A stretch of 64,000 bases of DNA. It comes from Luteitalea sp. TBR-22 (lineage in GTDB: Bacteria; Acidobacteriota; Vicinamibacteria; Vicinamibacterales; Vicinamibacteraceae). The stretch spans positions 5,230,501 through 5,294,500 of the forward strand of contig NZ_AP024452.1 of the NCBI RefSeq assembly GCF_016865485.1. Reading direction: 5' to 3'. A program made the position numbers and the translations under genes. Each line of letters opens with the position of its first letter. Position 1 is the stretch's first letter. Below, one piece after another: positions 31,493 through 40,324 of this stretch. Below the pieces are notes generated by a model. It worked only from the letters and a program-made list of their open reading frames with translations, did no database searches and had not been told where the DNA came from.

Positions 31493-32159
31493 ACGCCGGC
31501 GTCCGCCCCCCACGGACAGCAGGCCGGTCGTTCCCTCCTCCATCACACGCCTGTGGTCGTCTCACCTTGAAAGCCCTGCCGGTCCAGTTCGTGCGCAGCG
31601 CGATGCGCGCCGCCGACCTGCCGCGCGACGCCTCGCCGCAGCTGGCCCTCGTGGGCCGCTCGAACGTCGGCAAGTCGACGCTGATCAACGCGATCACCGG
31701 CACGCGCGTGGCGCGCACGAGCGCTGCGGCCGGCAAGACGCGGGAGTTGAACGTGTACGCGGTGGAGTACGGCCACCGCGACCTGCGCCGCCTGTACCTG
31801 GTCGATCTGCCGGGCTACGGGTATGCGCGCGGCGGGGATGCCTCGGCGGAACAGTTCGCCGGGCTCACCGCCATGTACTTCGGACGCCCCCCGCACGTCG
31901 CCGGCACGATGGCCGACGGCGGGGGCTACGGACCGACGGGCGCGCTGCTGATCGTCGACGCGCGCCACCCGGGACTCGCCCAGGACCTCGGGGCCTGGGC
32001 GTGGCTTTCCACGCAGGACCTGGCGACTGCCGTCGTGGCCGCCAAGATCGACAAGCTGTCGCGCACCGAGCGGGTGCGCAACCTACGTGCATGGGAAACA
32101 TCGTTGAACGCCCCGGTGACGCCAGTGTCGGCGCTCACCGGCGAAGGACTGGAAAACCT

Positions 32160-33800
<1,641 letters not shown>

Positions 33801-33807
33801 CTCGGGC

Positions 33808-33937
33808 GGGCACCGGGCACCGGATACCGGGCACCGGAGTTGGGAAGGCTGGGCGCCCTCGTGGGCGCCTTTCCTTTTTGGTGGGCGAACTGCCGTTGGC
33901 CTCCGGTGACCGGATCCCGGTGCCCGGTGCCCGATCT
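33808..33937. repeat. Heptad repeat locus F: GGGCACC array, hairpin, inverted CCGGTGC array
   Basis: The left array (33808-33842) reads GGGCACC, GGGCACC, GGATACC, GGGCACC, GGAGTTG. The right array (33903-33937) reads CCGGTGA, CCGGATC, CCGGTGC, CCGGTGC, CCGATCT and is nearly the exact reverse complement of the left. Between them lies the rho terminator hairpin. The arrays could pair to form an outer stem around the inner hairpin. The right array ends 11 bp before the aldo/keto reductase start codon. Confidence 0.9.
33852..33879 (+). terminator. Intrinsic terminator of rho
   Basis: GGCGCCC (33852-33858), loop TCGT, GGGCGCC (33863-33869), followed at once by TTTCCTTTTT. A perfect 7-bp stem with a U-rich tail, about 50 bp after the rho stop. 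It is one of the few classic intrinsic terminators in the window. Confidence 0.85.
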
Positions 33938-33948
33938 ACGATCACGCC

Positions 33949-34914
33949 ATGCAAACACGACGCTTCGGACGGCTCGGGTGGCAGGTCTCGGAAATCGGCT
34001 ACGGCATGTGGGGCATGGGTGGCTGGAGCGGCAGTGACGACGCCGAGTCGCTCGCGTCGCTGGACCAGTCGGTGGCCGCGGGGGTCAACTTCTTCGACAC
34101 CGCGTATGCCTACGGGGACGGTCACAGCGAGCAACTGCTCGCGCAGACCCTCCGCGCGCACGCCGACCGCACGCTGTACGTGGCCACCAAGGTGCCGCCG
34201 AAGAACCGCAAGTGGCCGGGCACCGCCGCCACGCCCGTGGCCGAGGTCTTCCCGTACGACTACATCGTCGAGATGACGGAGAAGAGCCTGCAGAACCTCG
34301 GCGTGGAGCGGATCCACCTGCAACAGCTGCACGTGTGGGACGACACGTGGGCGGCCGACGAGGGGTGGCAGCGGGCCGCGGAAGATCTGAAGAAGGCCGG
34401 CAAGATCGAGGGGTTCGGCATCAGCGTGAACCGCTGGGAGCCGGCCAACGTGCTGCAGGCGCTCGAGACCGGCAAGGTGGACGCCGTGCAGGTGGTCTAC
34501 AACCTGTTCGACCAGAATCCCGAGGACGCGCTCTTCCCCGCCGCGCAACGGCTCGACGTGGCGATCATCGCGCGGGTGCCCTTCGACGAGGGCAGCCTCA
34601 CCGGCAAGATGACGCGCGACATGACGTTCCCGAAGACCGACTGGCGCAGCCTCTACTTCACCCCCGACAACCTGCGCGAGACGCTCGACCGCGTGGACCG
34701 CATCGCCGCCGACGTGCCCGCCGGCATGACCCTGCCCGAGCTGGCGCTGCGCTTCATCCTGGAGAACCCGGTGGTGTCGACCGCCATCCCGGGCATGCGC
34801 AAGGCGCCGCACGTCGCCCAGAACACGGCGGTATCGGACGGGCGCCGGCTGGGCGAGGGCCTGATGGCGGCGCTTCGCGCGCACCGGTGGGACCGTACGC
34901 ACGTGATTCCGTAG
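33949..34914 (+). CDS. Aldo/keto reductase
   Basis: A 321-residue (alpha/beta)8 NAD(P)H-dependent oxidoreductase. The catalytic tetrad is complete: Asp50 (FFDTAYAYG), Tyr55, Lys81 (ATKVPP) and His128 (QLHVWDD). The C-terminal cofactor-binding region TAIPGMRKAPHVAQNTA is present. It resembles the YajO/Tas-like general aldo/keto reductases acting on aldehydes or sugars; substrate unknown. Start ATG 33949 follows the right arm of repeat locus F directly. It stands alone; the next gene is convergent. Confidence 0.9.
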   Translation: MQTRRFGRLGWQVSEIGYGMWGMGGWSGSDDAESLASLDQSVAAGVNFFDTAYAYGDGHSEQLLAQTLRAHADRTLYVATKVPPKNRKWPGTAATPVAEVFPYDYIVEMTEKSLQNLGVERIHLQQLHVWDDTWAADEGWQRAAEDLKKAGKIEGFGISVNRWEPANVLQALETGKVDAVQVVYNLFDQNPEDALFPAAQRLDVAIIARVPFDEGSLTGKMTRDMTFPKTDWRSLYFTPDNLRETLDRVDRIAADVPAGMTLPELALRFILENPVVSTAIPGMRKAPHVAQNTAVSDGRRLGEGLMAALRAHRWDRTHVIP

Positions 34915-34919
34915 GGGCC

Positions 34920-34953
34920 GGGAGTCGGGGTCGGGGGTCGGGAGGCGGGAGTC
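34920..34953. repeat. Heptad repeat locus G: five GGGAGTC-type units
   Basis: GGGAGTC, GGGGTC (6 nt), GGGGGTC, GGGAGGC, GGGAGTC, starting six bases after the aldo/keto reductase stop, at the same distance as locus D from its gene. Five G-tracts give a canonical G-quadruplex motif. A weak stem-loop GGCAAC/GTTGCC follows at about 34980-35000. Confidence 0.85.
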
Positions 34954-35067
34954 GGCGAATGACGAGGCCGACCGGGAATGGCAACGGCCAGGATGTTGCC
35001 CGGGAGAGGACAACATGCTGGCCGCTTCACGAGCCCGCGTGACGGGCCGTGCCGGACCCGGAGGTGA

Positions 35068-35556
35068 TTACGGTCGGGCGCGCCAGGCGCGGCGGAAGCG
35101 GCTCGACATTCCGAGCAGGCCCAGACCAACCAGCATTGCCGTGGCGGGCTCAGGCACGGCAGCGAGCCCGGCCGCGGGCAATTCGTCGTAGGCGGCCCTG
35201 CCGCCGGCTGCCGGCAATTCCTCGAAGAAGAACTGCTGCGGCACGCTGCCGGCCGGCCCGAAGACCCTGAGGAAGGCCTGCTCGTCTTCCGGTCCGCGCG
35301 CTTCGGTCGGCTTGAAGGGGTCCTCGACCAGGCGGAGGGGCTCAACCGGCTTGCGGACGTTCACGAAGTCACCGCCGTAGGCGTCAAAAGCCGCCAGGTC
35401 GAGCGGTGTCCACTCGAACGACTCGAACGGCAGCGAGGACGCGGAATATGTCGGGACGTGCGGCTGGACATTGCTGCCCGGACCGATGGTGCCGCCGAAG
35501 GAGGGACGGGTGGCGACCAGCACGAGGACTACGGCAAGAAACAGGCGTCGCATCAT
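35068..35556 (-). CDS. PEP-CTERM sorting-signal protein
   Basis: A 162-residue exported protein from ATG 35556 (GGAG upstream). The signal peptide is MMRRLFLAVVLVLVATRPSF. The C-terminus carries the PEP-CTERM tripartite signal: VPEPAT, a hydrophobic helix AMLVGLGLLGM and the basic cluster RFRRAWRARP, recognised by exosortase EpsH/XrtA in the inner membrane. The middle is short, acidic and without a known fold. PEP-CTERM proteins accompany extracellular polysaccharide and biofilm or floc formation; no exosortase is in this window. A sigma-54-like promoter lies 137 bp upstream. Confidence 0.85.
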   Translation of the reverse strand: MMRRLFLAVVLVLVATRPSFGGTIGPGSNVQPHVPTYSASSLPFESFEWTPLDLAAFDAYGGDFVNVRKPVEPLRLVEDPFKPTEARGPEDEQAFLRVFGPAGSVPQQFFFEELPAAGGRAAYDELPAAGLAAVPEPATAMLVGLGLLGMSSRFRRAWRARP

Positions 35557-35692
35557 CAAGCTCCGGGGCGCCCGCTGACGGATCCGTCGCGTCGAACACG
35601 ATTTCGTGATCGGTGCGGCAGCTCCCTCCCGTGGACTCCTGCGGAAAACCGCGGAAGTCCGATTGCAGCGGGCCGTCCTGACCACCTGACAA

Positions 35693-35708
35693 AGCAAGTT
35701 CCCTGCCG
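35693..35708 (-). promoter_or_regulatory. Sigma-54-type -24/-12 promoter of the PEP-CTERM gene
   Basis: On the minus strand the sequence is CGGCAGGGAACTTGCT. Compared with TGGCACG-N4-TTGCW it keeps the invariant GG and GC dinucleotides exactly ten bases apart, GGCA and a full TTGCT. Transcription would start near 35682 and give a leader of about 125 nt. PEP-CTERM systems commonly include the PrsK/PrsR pair, and RpoN-dependent control of PEP-CTERM genes is established in Zoogloea; neither regulator is in this window. Confidence 0.6.
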
Positions 35709-35852
35709 GTGAGCAACAGGGTGCGTTGCCGGGGGCCGGGAATGCCGCCAGGGGCGGACGCCGGCCTCATCATCTGCCCGAAGTGGCCGACGTGACAAGT
35801 GAAAGCGGCCAAGGCGCGACCCCAGGGACGGTCGAAGCCAGCCTCGCCGTGG

Positions 35853-35883
35853 TATCATCACGGTTTGGCCGCTGCCAAAGGAG
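35853..35883 (+). promoter_or_regulatory. rpmE promoter box and leader hairpin
   Basis: TATCAT (35853-35858) is a plausible -10 with only a weak -35. Immediately after it TTTGGC-CGCT-GCCAAA (35864-35879) forms a perfect 6-bp stem whose 3' arm overlaps the Shine-Dalgarno AAGGAG (35878-35883). A fold or bound protein here would block initiation at ATG 35891. E. coli L31 is known to repress its own mRNA; this could be a comparable site. Confidence 0.5.
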
Positions 35884-35890
35884 CCAGACC

Positions 35891-36142
35891 ATGAAGCCAG
35901 GAATTCATCCGGAGTACCACGAAGTAGAAGCCCGGTGCGCCTGTGGCGCCACCTGGAAGGCCCACTCCACGAAGAAGGAACTGCACCTCGAAATCTGCAA
36001 CAACTGCCACCCGTTCTTCACGGGTCGTCAGAAGCTTGTCGACACCGAGGGGCGCGTGGAGCGTTTCACCCGCAAGTTCGGCGCGACGACCGTCGCCGCC
36101 CGCAAGGCCGCCGAGAAGGCCAAGAAGGGCTCGCCGGCGTAA
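35891..36142 (+). CDS. rpmE: 50S ribosomal protein L31, zinc-binding type
   Basis: An 83-residue protein with the L31 opening [19 protein letters not shown] and four metal-binding cysteines (Cys16, Cys18, and Cys37/Cys40 in ICNNCHPF). The conserved [20 protein letters not shown] is followed by a basic Ala/Lys-rich tail, longer than in E. coli. The intact Cys set marks the zinc-containing C+ form as opposed to the zinc-free paralogue made under zinc starvation. AAGGAG lies eight bases before ATG 35891. Convergent with the mrfB gene 108 bp downstream. Confidence 0.96.
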   Translation: MKPGIHPEYHEVEARCACGATWKAHSTKKELHLEICNNCHPFFTGRQKLVDTEGRVERFTRKFGATTVAARKAAEKAKKGSPA

Positions 36143-36250
36143 GCAGGCACGCCCGACCCGCCTTCGCCGAGGTTCGGCGAGGCAGGCTGTCCGCATCGCG
36201 GAGCACACCGCGCGGCCCGCGAAGGCGGGGCAGCCAGTTGGTCCACCGTA

Positions 36251-37570
36251 TCAGTCGTTCCACAACGGGGTCGTCGCAGGGACGCCCCGGGCGAGCTTCC
36301 GCTCCAGCCGCTCGAGCCGCCGGCTGAACTGCTCGCGCTCTCCCCTCCCGATCGCTTCTTCGATCCCCGCCACGGCATGCCGCCGCGCCTCCTCGAGCTG
36401 GCCGGCCCGGTGCTCGTGGTGGATGGCCAGCGCCTCCCGCGCCTCCCGCAGCACCTGTGGGCGTCCGCCCAGCTGCAGGACCAGCCGCCAGGCGCCTGCC
36501 GCCTCCTCGTATCGCCTCAGACGGCGCAGCAACCGCGCCAGTGCACGAGCCGAGGCGCGACGCACGTCGCGCGTCTGCCAATGGTCGTCGGCCGCGGCTC
36601 GATAGCAGGCCACGGCGGCCTCGTTCCAGCCGCCGCGCTCGTACAGCGCGCCCAGGCCGAAGGCGGTCGCGCCCGCCGGGGGTGACTCACGCCCGTCGCG
36701 CACGAGTCGCTGCGCGTGGGCCGTGAGTGCGGCCAGCGACAGCAGGTCGAGCCGGTTGTGCAGCAGCACGGGCTCGAGCAGCGCCGCCGGGCCGCCCCTG
36801 ACGAACTGGAAGTACCGGGCCGGGATCTCGAAGCCTCCCACGTCGCCGACCCGCCCGACGCCGAGCACCGATTCCTCGAGGTGCGTGAGGCGGCACGAAC
36901 GGTCGCCCTCCTCCGAGGCGCGCCACAGGCGACGCGCGGCGTGCAGCATGTCGAGGTGCGGGATGTCGCACACCACCTGCGGCACGCGCTGCATCTCGCC
37001 GCGCAGTTCCATGACCGGCACGTCGAACGTGCGGCCGTTGTAGGTCACCAGCACCGCGTCGTCGCGCAGGTACGCGTTCAGGGCGTGCAGCAGCGCGCGC
37101 TCGGCGGCGTAGGACGGCAACAGGAACTGCGTGGTGCGGAAGCCGTCCGGCGTCCACTCCCCGACGCCGGCCAGGAACGCCAGCATGCCGGCGCCGCCCG
37201 AGAGTCCGGTGGTCTCGAGGTCGAAGTACACCAGGCGCGAGCGGTCGCCGAGGGGGCGACCGGCGAGCAACGTCAGGGTCTCGTCGTTGCAGACCTCGCC
37301 GCAGGCCTCGACGCGCAGCCGTCCGTGGCTGCGATCGGCCTCGTGGAGGTGCTCCACGACGATGGTCGGGCCGTGCGCCGTCTCGACGAGACGCGCACCG
37401 TCGAGGCCGACGTCGGGGCCGTCAGGATGGGCGAGCCGCGGATCGACGGGCAGGCCATCGTCGTCGACGGGGGCGTAGGTGAGCTCGCGCACCGGCGCCG
37501 GGCTCGCCGCGCTGCCCGCCACGTGCCCGCGGGCGATCTCGCGCAGCCGTGAGAGCGAGGAGGACGCCAT
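36251..37570 (-). CDS. mrfB: DEDD exonuclease of the YprB/MrfB family
   Basis: A 439-residue protein. The central ribonuclease-H-like domain (about 125-290) shows the first acidic motif YFDLETTGLSGG, then VLVTYNGRTFDVPVM (motif II Asp) and LLHNRLDLLSLAAL (motif III Asp). A helical TPR-like C-terminus (about 300-435; LARLLRRLRRYEEAAGAWRLVLQ) follows. It matches B. subtilis YprB (MrfB), a metal-dependent exonuclease working with the helicase MrfA in removal of mitomycin C adducts and crosslinks. The helicase gene lies directly upstream on the same strand, six bases away. Confidence 0.85.
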   Translation of the reverse strand: MASSSLSRLREIARGHVAGSAASPAPVRELTYAPVDDDGLPVDPRLAHPDGPDVGLDGARLVETAHGPTIVVEHLHEADRSHGRLRVEACGEVCNDETLTLLAGRPLGDRSRLVYFDLETTGLSGGAGMLAFLAGVGEWTPDGFRTTQFLLPSYAAERALLHALNAYLRDDAVLVTYNGRTFDVPVMELRGEMQRVPQVVCDIPHLDMLHAARRLWRASEEGDRSCRLTHLEESVLGVGRVGDVGGFEIPARYFQFVRGGPAALLEPVLLHNRLDLLSLAALTAHAQRLVRDGRESPPAGATAFGLGALYERGGWNEAAVACYRAAADDHWQTRDVRRASARALARLLRRLRRYEEAAGAWRLVLQLGGRPQVLREAREALAIHHEHRAGQLEEARRHAVAGIEEAIGRGEREQFSRRLERLERKLARGVPATTPLWND

Positions 37571-37576
37571 CGCGTG

Positions 37577-40162
37577 CTAGAACGGCACCTCGTCGGCAGC
37601 CGGGCCTGCCGAGGGTGACTGCAGCCGCGCGAGGAGGTCGAGCGCGACGCGCTTGGCGCGCGGGCCGATGTCGCCGACGGGGCCGACGCACGACGGGCAG
37701 CCGACCTCGCAGGGGCAGCTGGCGATCAGCTGCTGCGCCTGCGCCAGCAGCGCGTCGTGCATGCGGAACAGCGGCGCGCTGAAGCCGATCCCCCCGGGAT
37801 AGTTGTCGTAGAGGAAGACGTGGGCGTCGGCGTCTCCGGTGGCCGGCGCCGAGGGCCGTCCGCCCACGCCGGCCTCGCCGGTGCCGGTGTCGATCGAGAC
37901 ACCGATGTCGCGCTGGTCGCACATCAGCAGCAACTGGGCGATGGACTTCATCGCGTGCGCCAGGCCGGCCACGCCGTCGCGGCGGTCGTCGGGCGCCCAC
38001 GGCATCTCGAGCAGCACCGCGCGCGGCACGGTGAGCCAGTACGACGTGGTGTGCATCTGCTGCTCGGGCAGGTCGAGGTCGCCCGACCCGACGTTCTCGT
38101 TGGTGTAGAAGCGGATCTTCTTGAACCCGACGACGCGCGAGACGACGTGCACGTCGCCGTGCGATCGGCCGGCGCGATTGGGCTGCGGCAGGAGTGCGTC
38201 GCTGGCATCGGCGGCGGCCGGCGAGCCCGCTGCGGCCGGATCGCCCTCGCTGCCGCCCTCGGCCAGGGCCTGCTCGCTGCCGACCGCCGACTGCGGGCTG
38301 CCGCCCGTGATCTCGCCGAGGCTGGTCTCGGCCTCTTCGAGCACGTTGACCTTCGTGTAGGTGATCGCGTCGGTGTAGTAGTCGCACTCGACGCTGCGCA
38401 CGTACGCCTTGCGTCCTTCGATGTCGAGCTTCTCGACCTGGAACAGCGCGCCTTCGAGGATGTAGATCGCCTTCTCGTGCAGCGTCGAGAGCGCGCTGGT
38501 GTAGTCGGTCTCGCCGATCACGCGCGAGCCTTCCGTGATGTCGACGATCACGAAGTTGTCCGAGGTGATGGCGCGCAGGCTGATGGCGTCGGCGGGATAG
38601 GACTCGTGGGTCCAGTTCCACTGACCGTCGGCCAGGTGCACGAACCCCTCCTCGCCCAGCACCTGGAGCACCTCGTCGGTGCTCACGGTGGTGCGGCCGA
38701 AGCGCTCGCCGTCCTGGAACGGCAGCTCGAACGCCGCGCACTTGACGTGGTTGAGCAGCACGTGGAGGTTCTCGGGGTTGATCAGCGCGTGCTCGGGCGA
38801 GGCGTCGAAGAAGTACGTCGGGTGGCGCACGATGAACTGGTCGAGCGGCGCGCTCGAGGCCACCATCACCGCCGCCGACCGTCCGGAGCGCCGGCCGGCG
38901 CGGCCGGCCCGCTGCCACGTGGACGCGATCGTCCCGGGATAGCCCGCCATCACGCACACGTCGAGGGCGCCGATGTCGATGCCGAGCTCGAGGGCGTTGG
39001 TGGACACGACCGCGCGCACGTCGCCCTCGCGGAGCCCGCGCTCGATCTCGCGCCGGCGCAGCGGCAGGTAGCCGCCGCGATAGCCACGCACCGCCTCGGT
39101 CGCGCCGGGCGGTCCCTGGAACGCATCCTTGAGGTACGTGGTGAGGATCTCGGTGGCCAGGCGGCTCTGCGCGAAGACGATCAACTGCAGGTTGCGCCGC
39201 AGGAACTCCAGCGCCACCCGCCGCGCCTCGGAGAGGTACGACCGCCGGATGCCGAGCGCCTGGTTCACCACCGGTGGGTTGAGCAGGACGAAGAACTTCT
39301 CGCCGCGTGGCGCGCCGCTCTCCGACACGAGTTCGAACGGCTGCTCGGTGAGTTGCTCGGCCAGCGCCTTGGGGTTGGCGATCGTCGCCGACGTGCAGAT
39401 GAACGTCGGGTTCGAGCCGTAGTGCCGGCAGATCCGCTGGAGCCGCCGCAGCACGTTGGCCAGGTGGCTGCCGAACACGCCCCGATAGGCGTGCAGTTCG
39501 TCGACGACGATGTAGCGCAGGTTCTCGAACAGGCGCGCCCATCGGGGATGGTGCGGGAGCACGCCGGCGTGCAGCATGTCGGGATTGCTGAGGACGACGT
39601 TGGCGCGGGCGCGGATGGCGCGACGCGCGTCGGCCGGCGTGTCGCCGTCATAGGTGAAGACGCCGATGTCGCGCTGCGCGGCCGCCCCGACGATCTGCGC
39701 CAGGCCCTGCAACTCGGCGAGCTGGTCCTGGGCCAGGGCCTTGGTCGGGAACAGGTACAGGGCCCGCGCACCCGGCTCGCGCAGCACGGTGCTGAGGACC
39801 GCGCCGTTGTAGCAGAGGGTCTTGCCGGAGGCGGTCGGCGTGACCACCACCACGTGCCGGCCCGCCAGCGCGTGGCCCATGGCCTCGGCCTGGTGCGTGT
39901 AGGGCTCATCGATGCCGCGCGCCGCGAGGGCCTCGATCAACGCCGGGGCGACGCCCTCGGGCCAGGGCGCGTATCGCGCCGGCTGCGCCGGGATGTGCCG
40001 GACCGCGGTCACGACCTTGTCGCCGCCCACCTGCACGTGTGTGCCGGGGGTCGACTCGGCCGGCAGTGTCGGCGCGACGCGGGTGTCGGGCGCGAGGTGG
40101 CCGAGGGCCTCCTGCAGCGCCTGATCCTTGTTCCCGGAGAGGCGCGCCAGCGTGCCTGACAT
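37577..40162 (-). CDS. mrfA: DEAD/DEAH-box helicase of the YprA/MrfA family
   Basis: An 861-residue superfamily 2 helicase. Motif I is TPTASGKTLCYNG, motif II VVDELHAYRG (DELH), motif III CTSATIANP and motif VI QRAGRAGRRSG. A C-terminal zinc-binding DUF1998 region (about 740-830) has four clustered cysteines, SCPCEVGCPSCVGP. This is the layout of B. subtilis YprA (MrfA), a 3'-5' DNA helicase that repairs mitomycin C damage independently of UvrABC. An Ala/Gly/Ser-rich insertion (about 625-660) is probably a loop. Together with mrfB it forms a two-gene unit; a 160-bp gap upstream separates it from the divergent membrane protein gene. Confidence 0.88.
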   Translation of the reverse strand: MSGTLARLSGNKDQALQEALGHLAPDTRVAPTLPAESTPGTHVQVGGDKVVTAVRHIPAQPARYAPWPEGVAPALIEALAARGIDEPYTHQAEAMGHALAGRHVVVVTPTASGKTLCYNGAVLSTVLREPGARALYLFPTKALAQDQLAELQGLAQIVGAAAQRDIGVFTYDGDTPADARRAIRARANVVLSNPDMLHAGVLPHHPRWARLFENLRYIVVDELHAYRGVFGSHLANVLRRLQRICRHYGSNPTFICTSATIANPKALAEQLTEQPFELVSESGAPRGEKFFVLLNPPVVNQALGIRRSYLSEARRVALEFLRRNLQLIVFAQSRLATEILTTYLKDAFQGPPGATEAVRGYRGGYLPLRRREIERGLREGDVRAVVSTNALELGIDIGALDVCVMAGYPGTIASTWQRAGRAGRRSGRSAAVMVASSAPLDQFIVRHPTYFFDASPEHALINPENLHVLLNHVKCAAFELPFQDGERFGRTTVSTDEVLQVLGEEGFVHLADGQWNWTHESYPADAISLRAITSDNFVIVDITEGSRVIGETDYTSALSTLHEKAIYILEGALFQVEKLDIEGRKAYVRSVECDYYTDAITYTKVNVLEEAETSLGEITGGSPQSAVGSEQALAEGGSEGDPAAAGSPAAADASDALLPQPNRAGRSHGDVHVVSRVVGFKKIRFYTNENVGSGDLDLPEQQMHTTSYWLTVPRAVLLEMPWAPDDRRDGVAGLAHAMKSIAQLLLMCDQRDIGVSIDTGTGEAGVGGRPSAPATGDADAHVFLYDNYPGGIGFSAPLFRMHDALLAQAQQLIASCPCEVGCPSCVGPVGDIGPRAKRVALDLLARLQSPSAGPAADEVPF

Positions 40163-40324
40163 GGTTCGTCGATGCTACGCCGCCGGGCGGGGGCGATCAA
40201 GAGACGAAACGGCAGCGGCCGAGGGGTTCATGTCGACGCGCCGGCTGCCGAACGTAAAGATCATCAAGGGGTTGTTAAGAATGTTAGGCCGTCGTGCTAG
40301 CATTCCCAACCTCAACCTCTCGTC

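Larger units (their letters stand above)
35557..35890. other. 334-bp divergent gap between the PEP-CTERM gene and rpmE
   Basis: No protein-like frame is seen. It holds the Shine-Dalgarno and sigma-54-like promoter of the PEP-CTERM gene (minus strand) and the TATCAT box, TTTGGC hairpin and Shine-Dalgarno of rpmE (plus strand). The middle (about 35710-35840) shows nothing else recognisable, and no heptad array. Confidence 0.6.
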
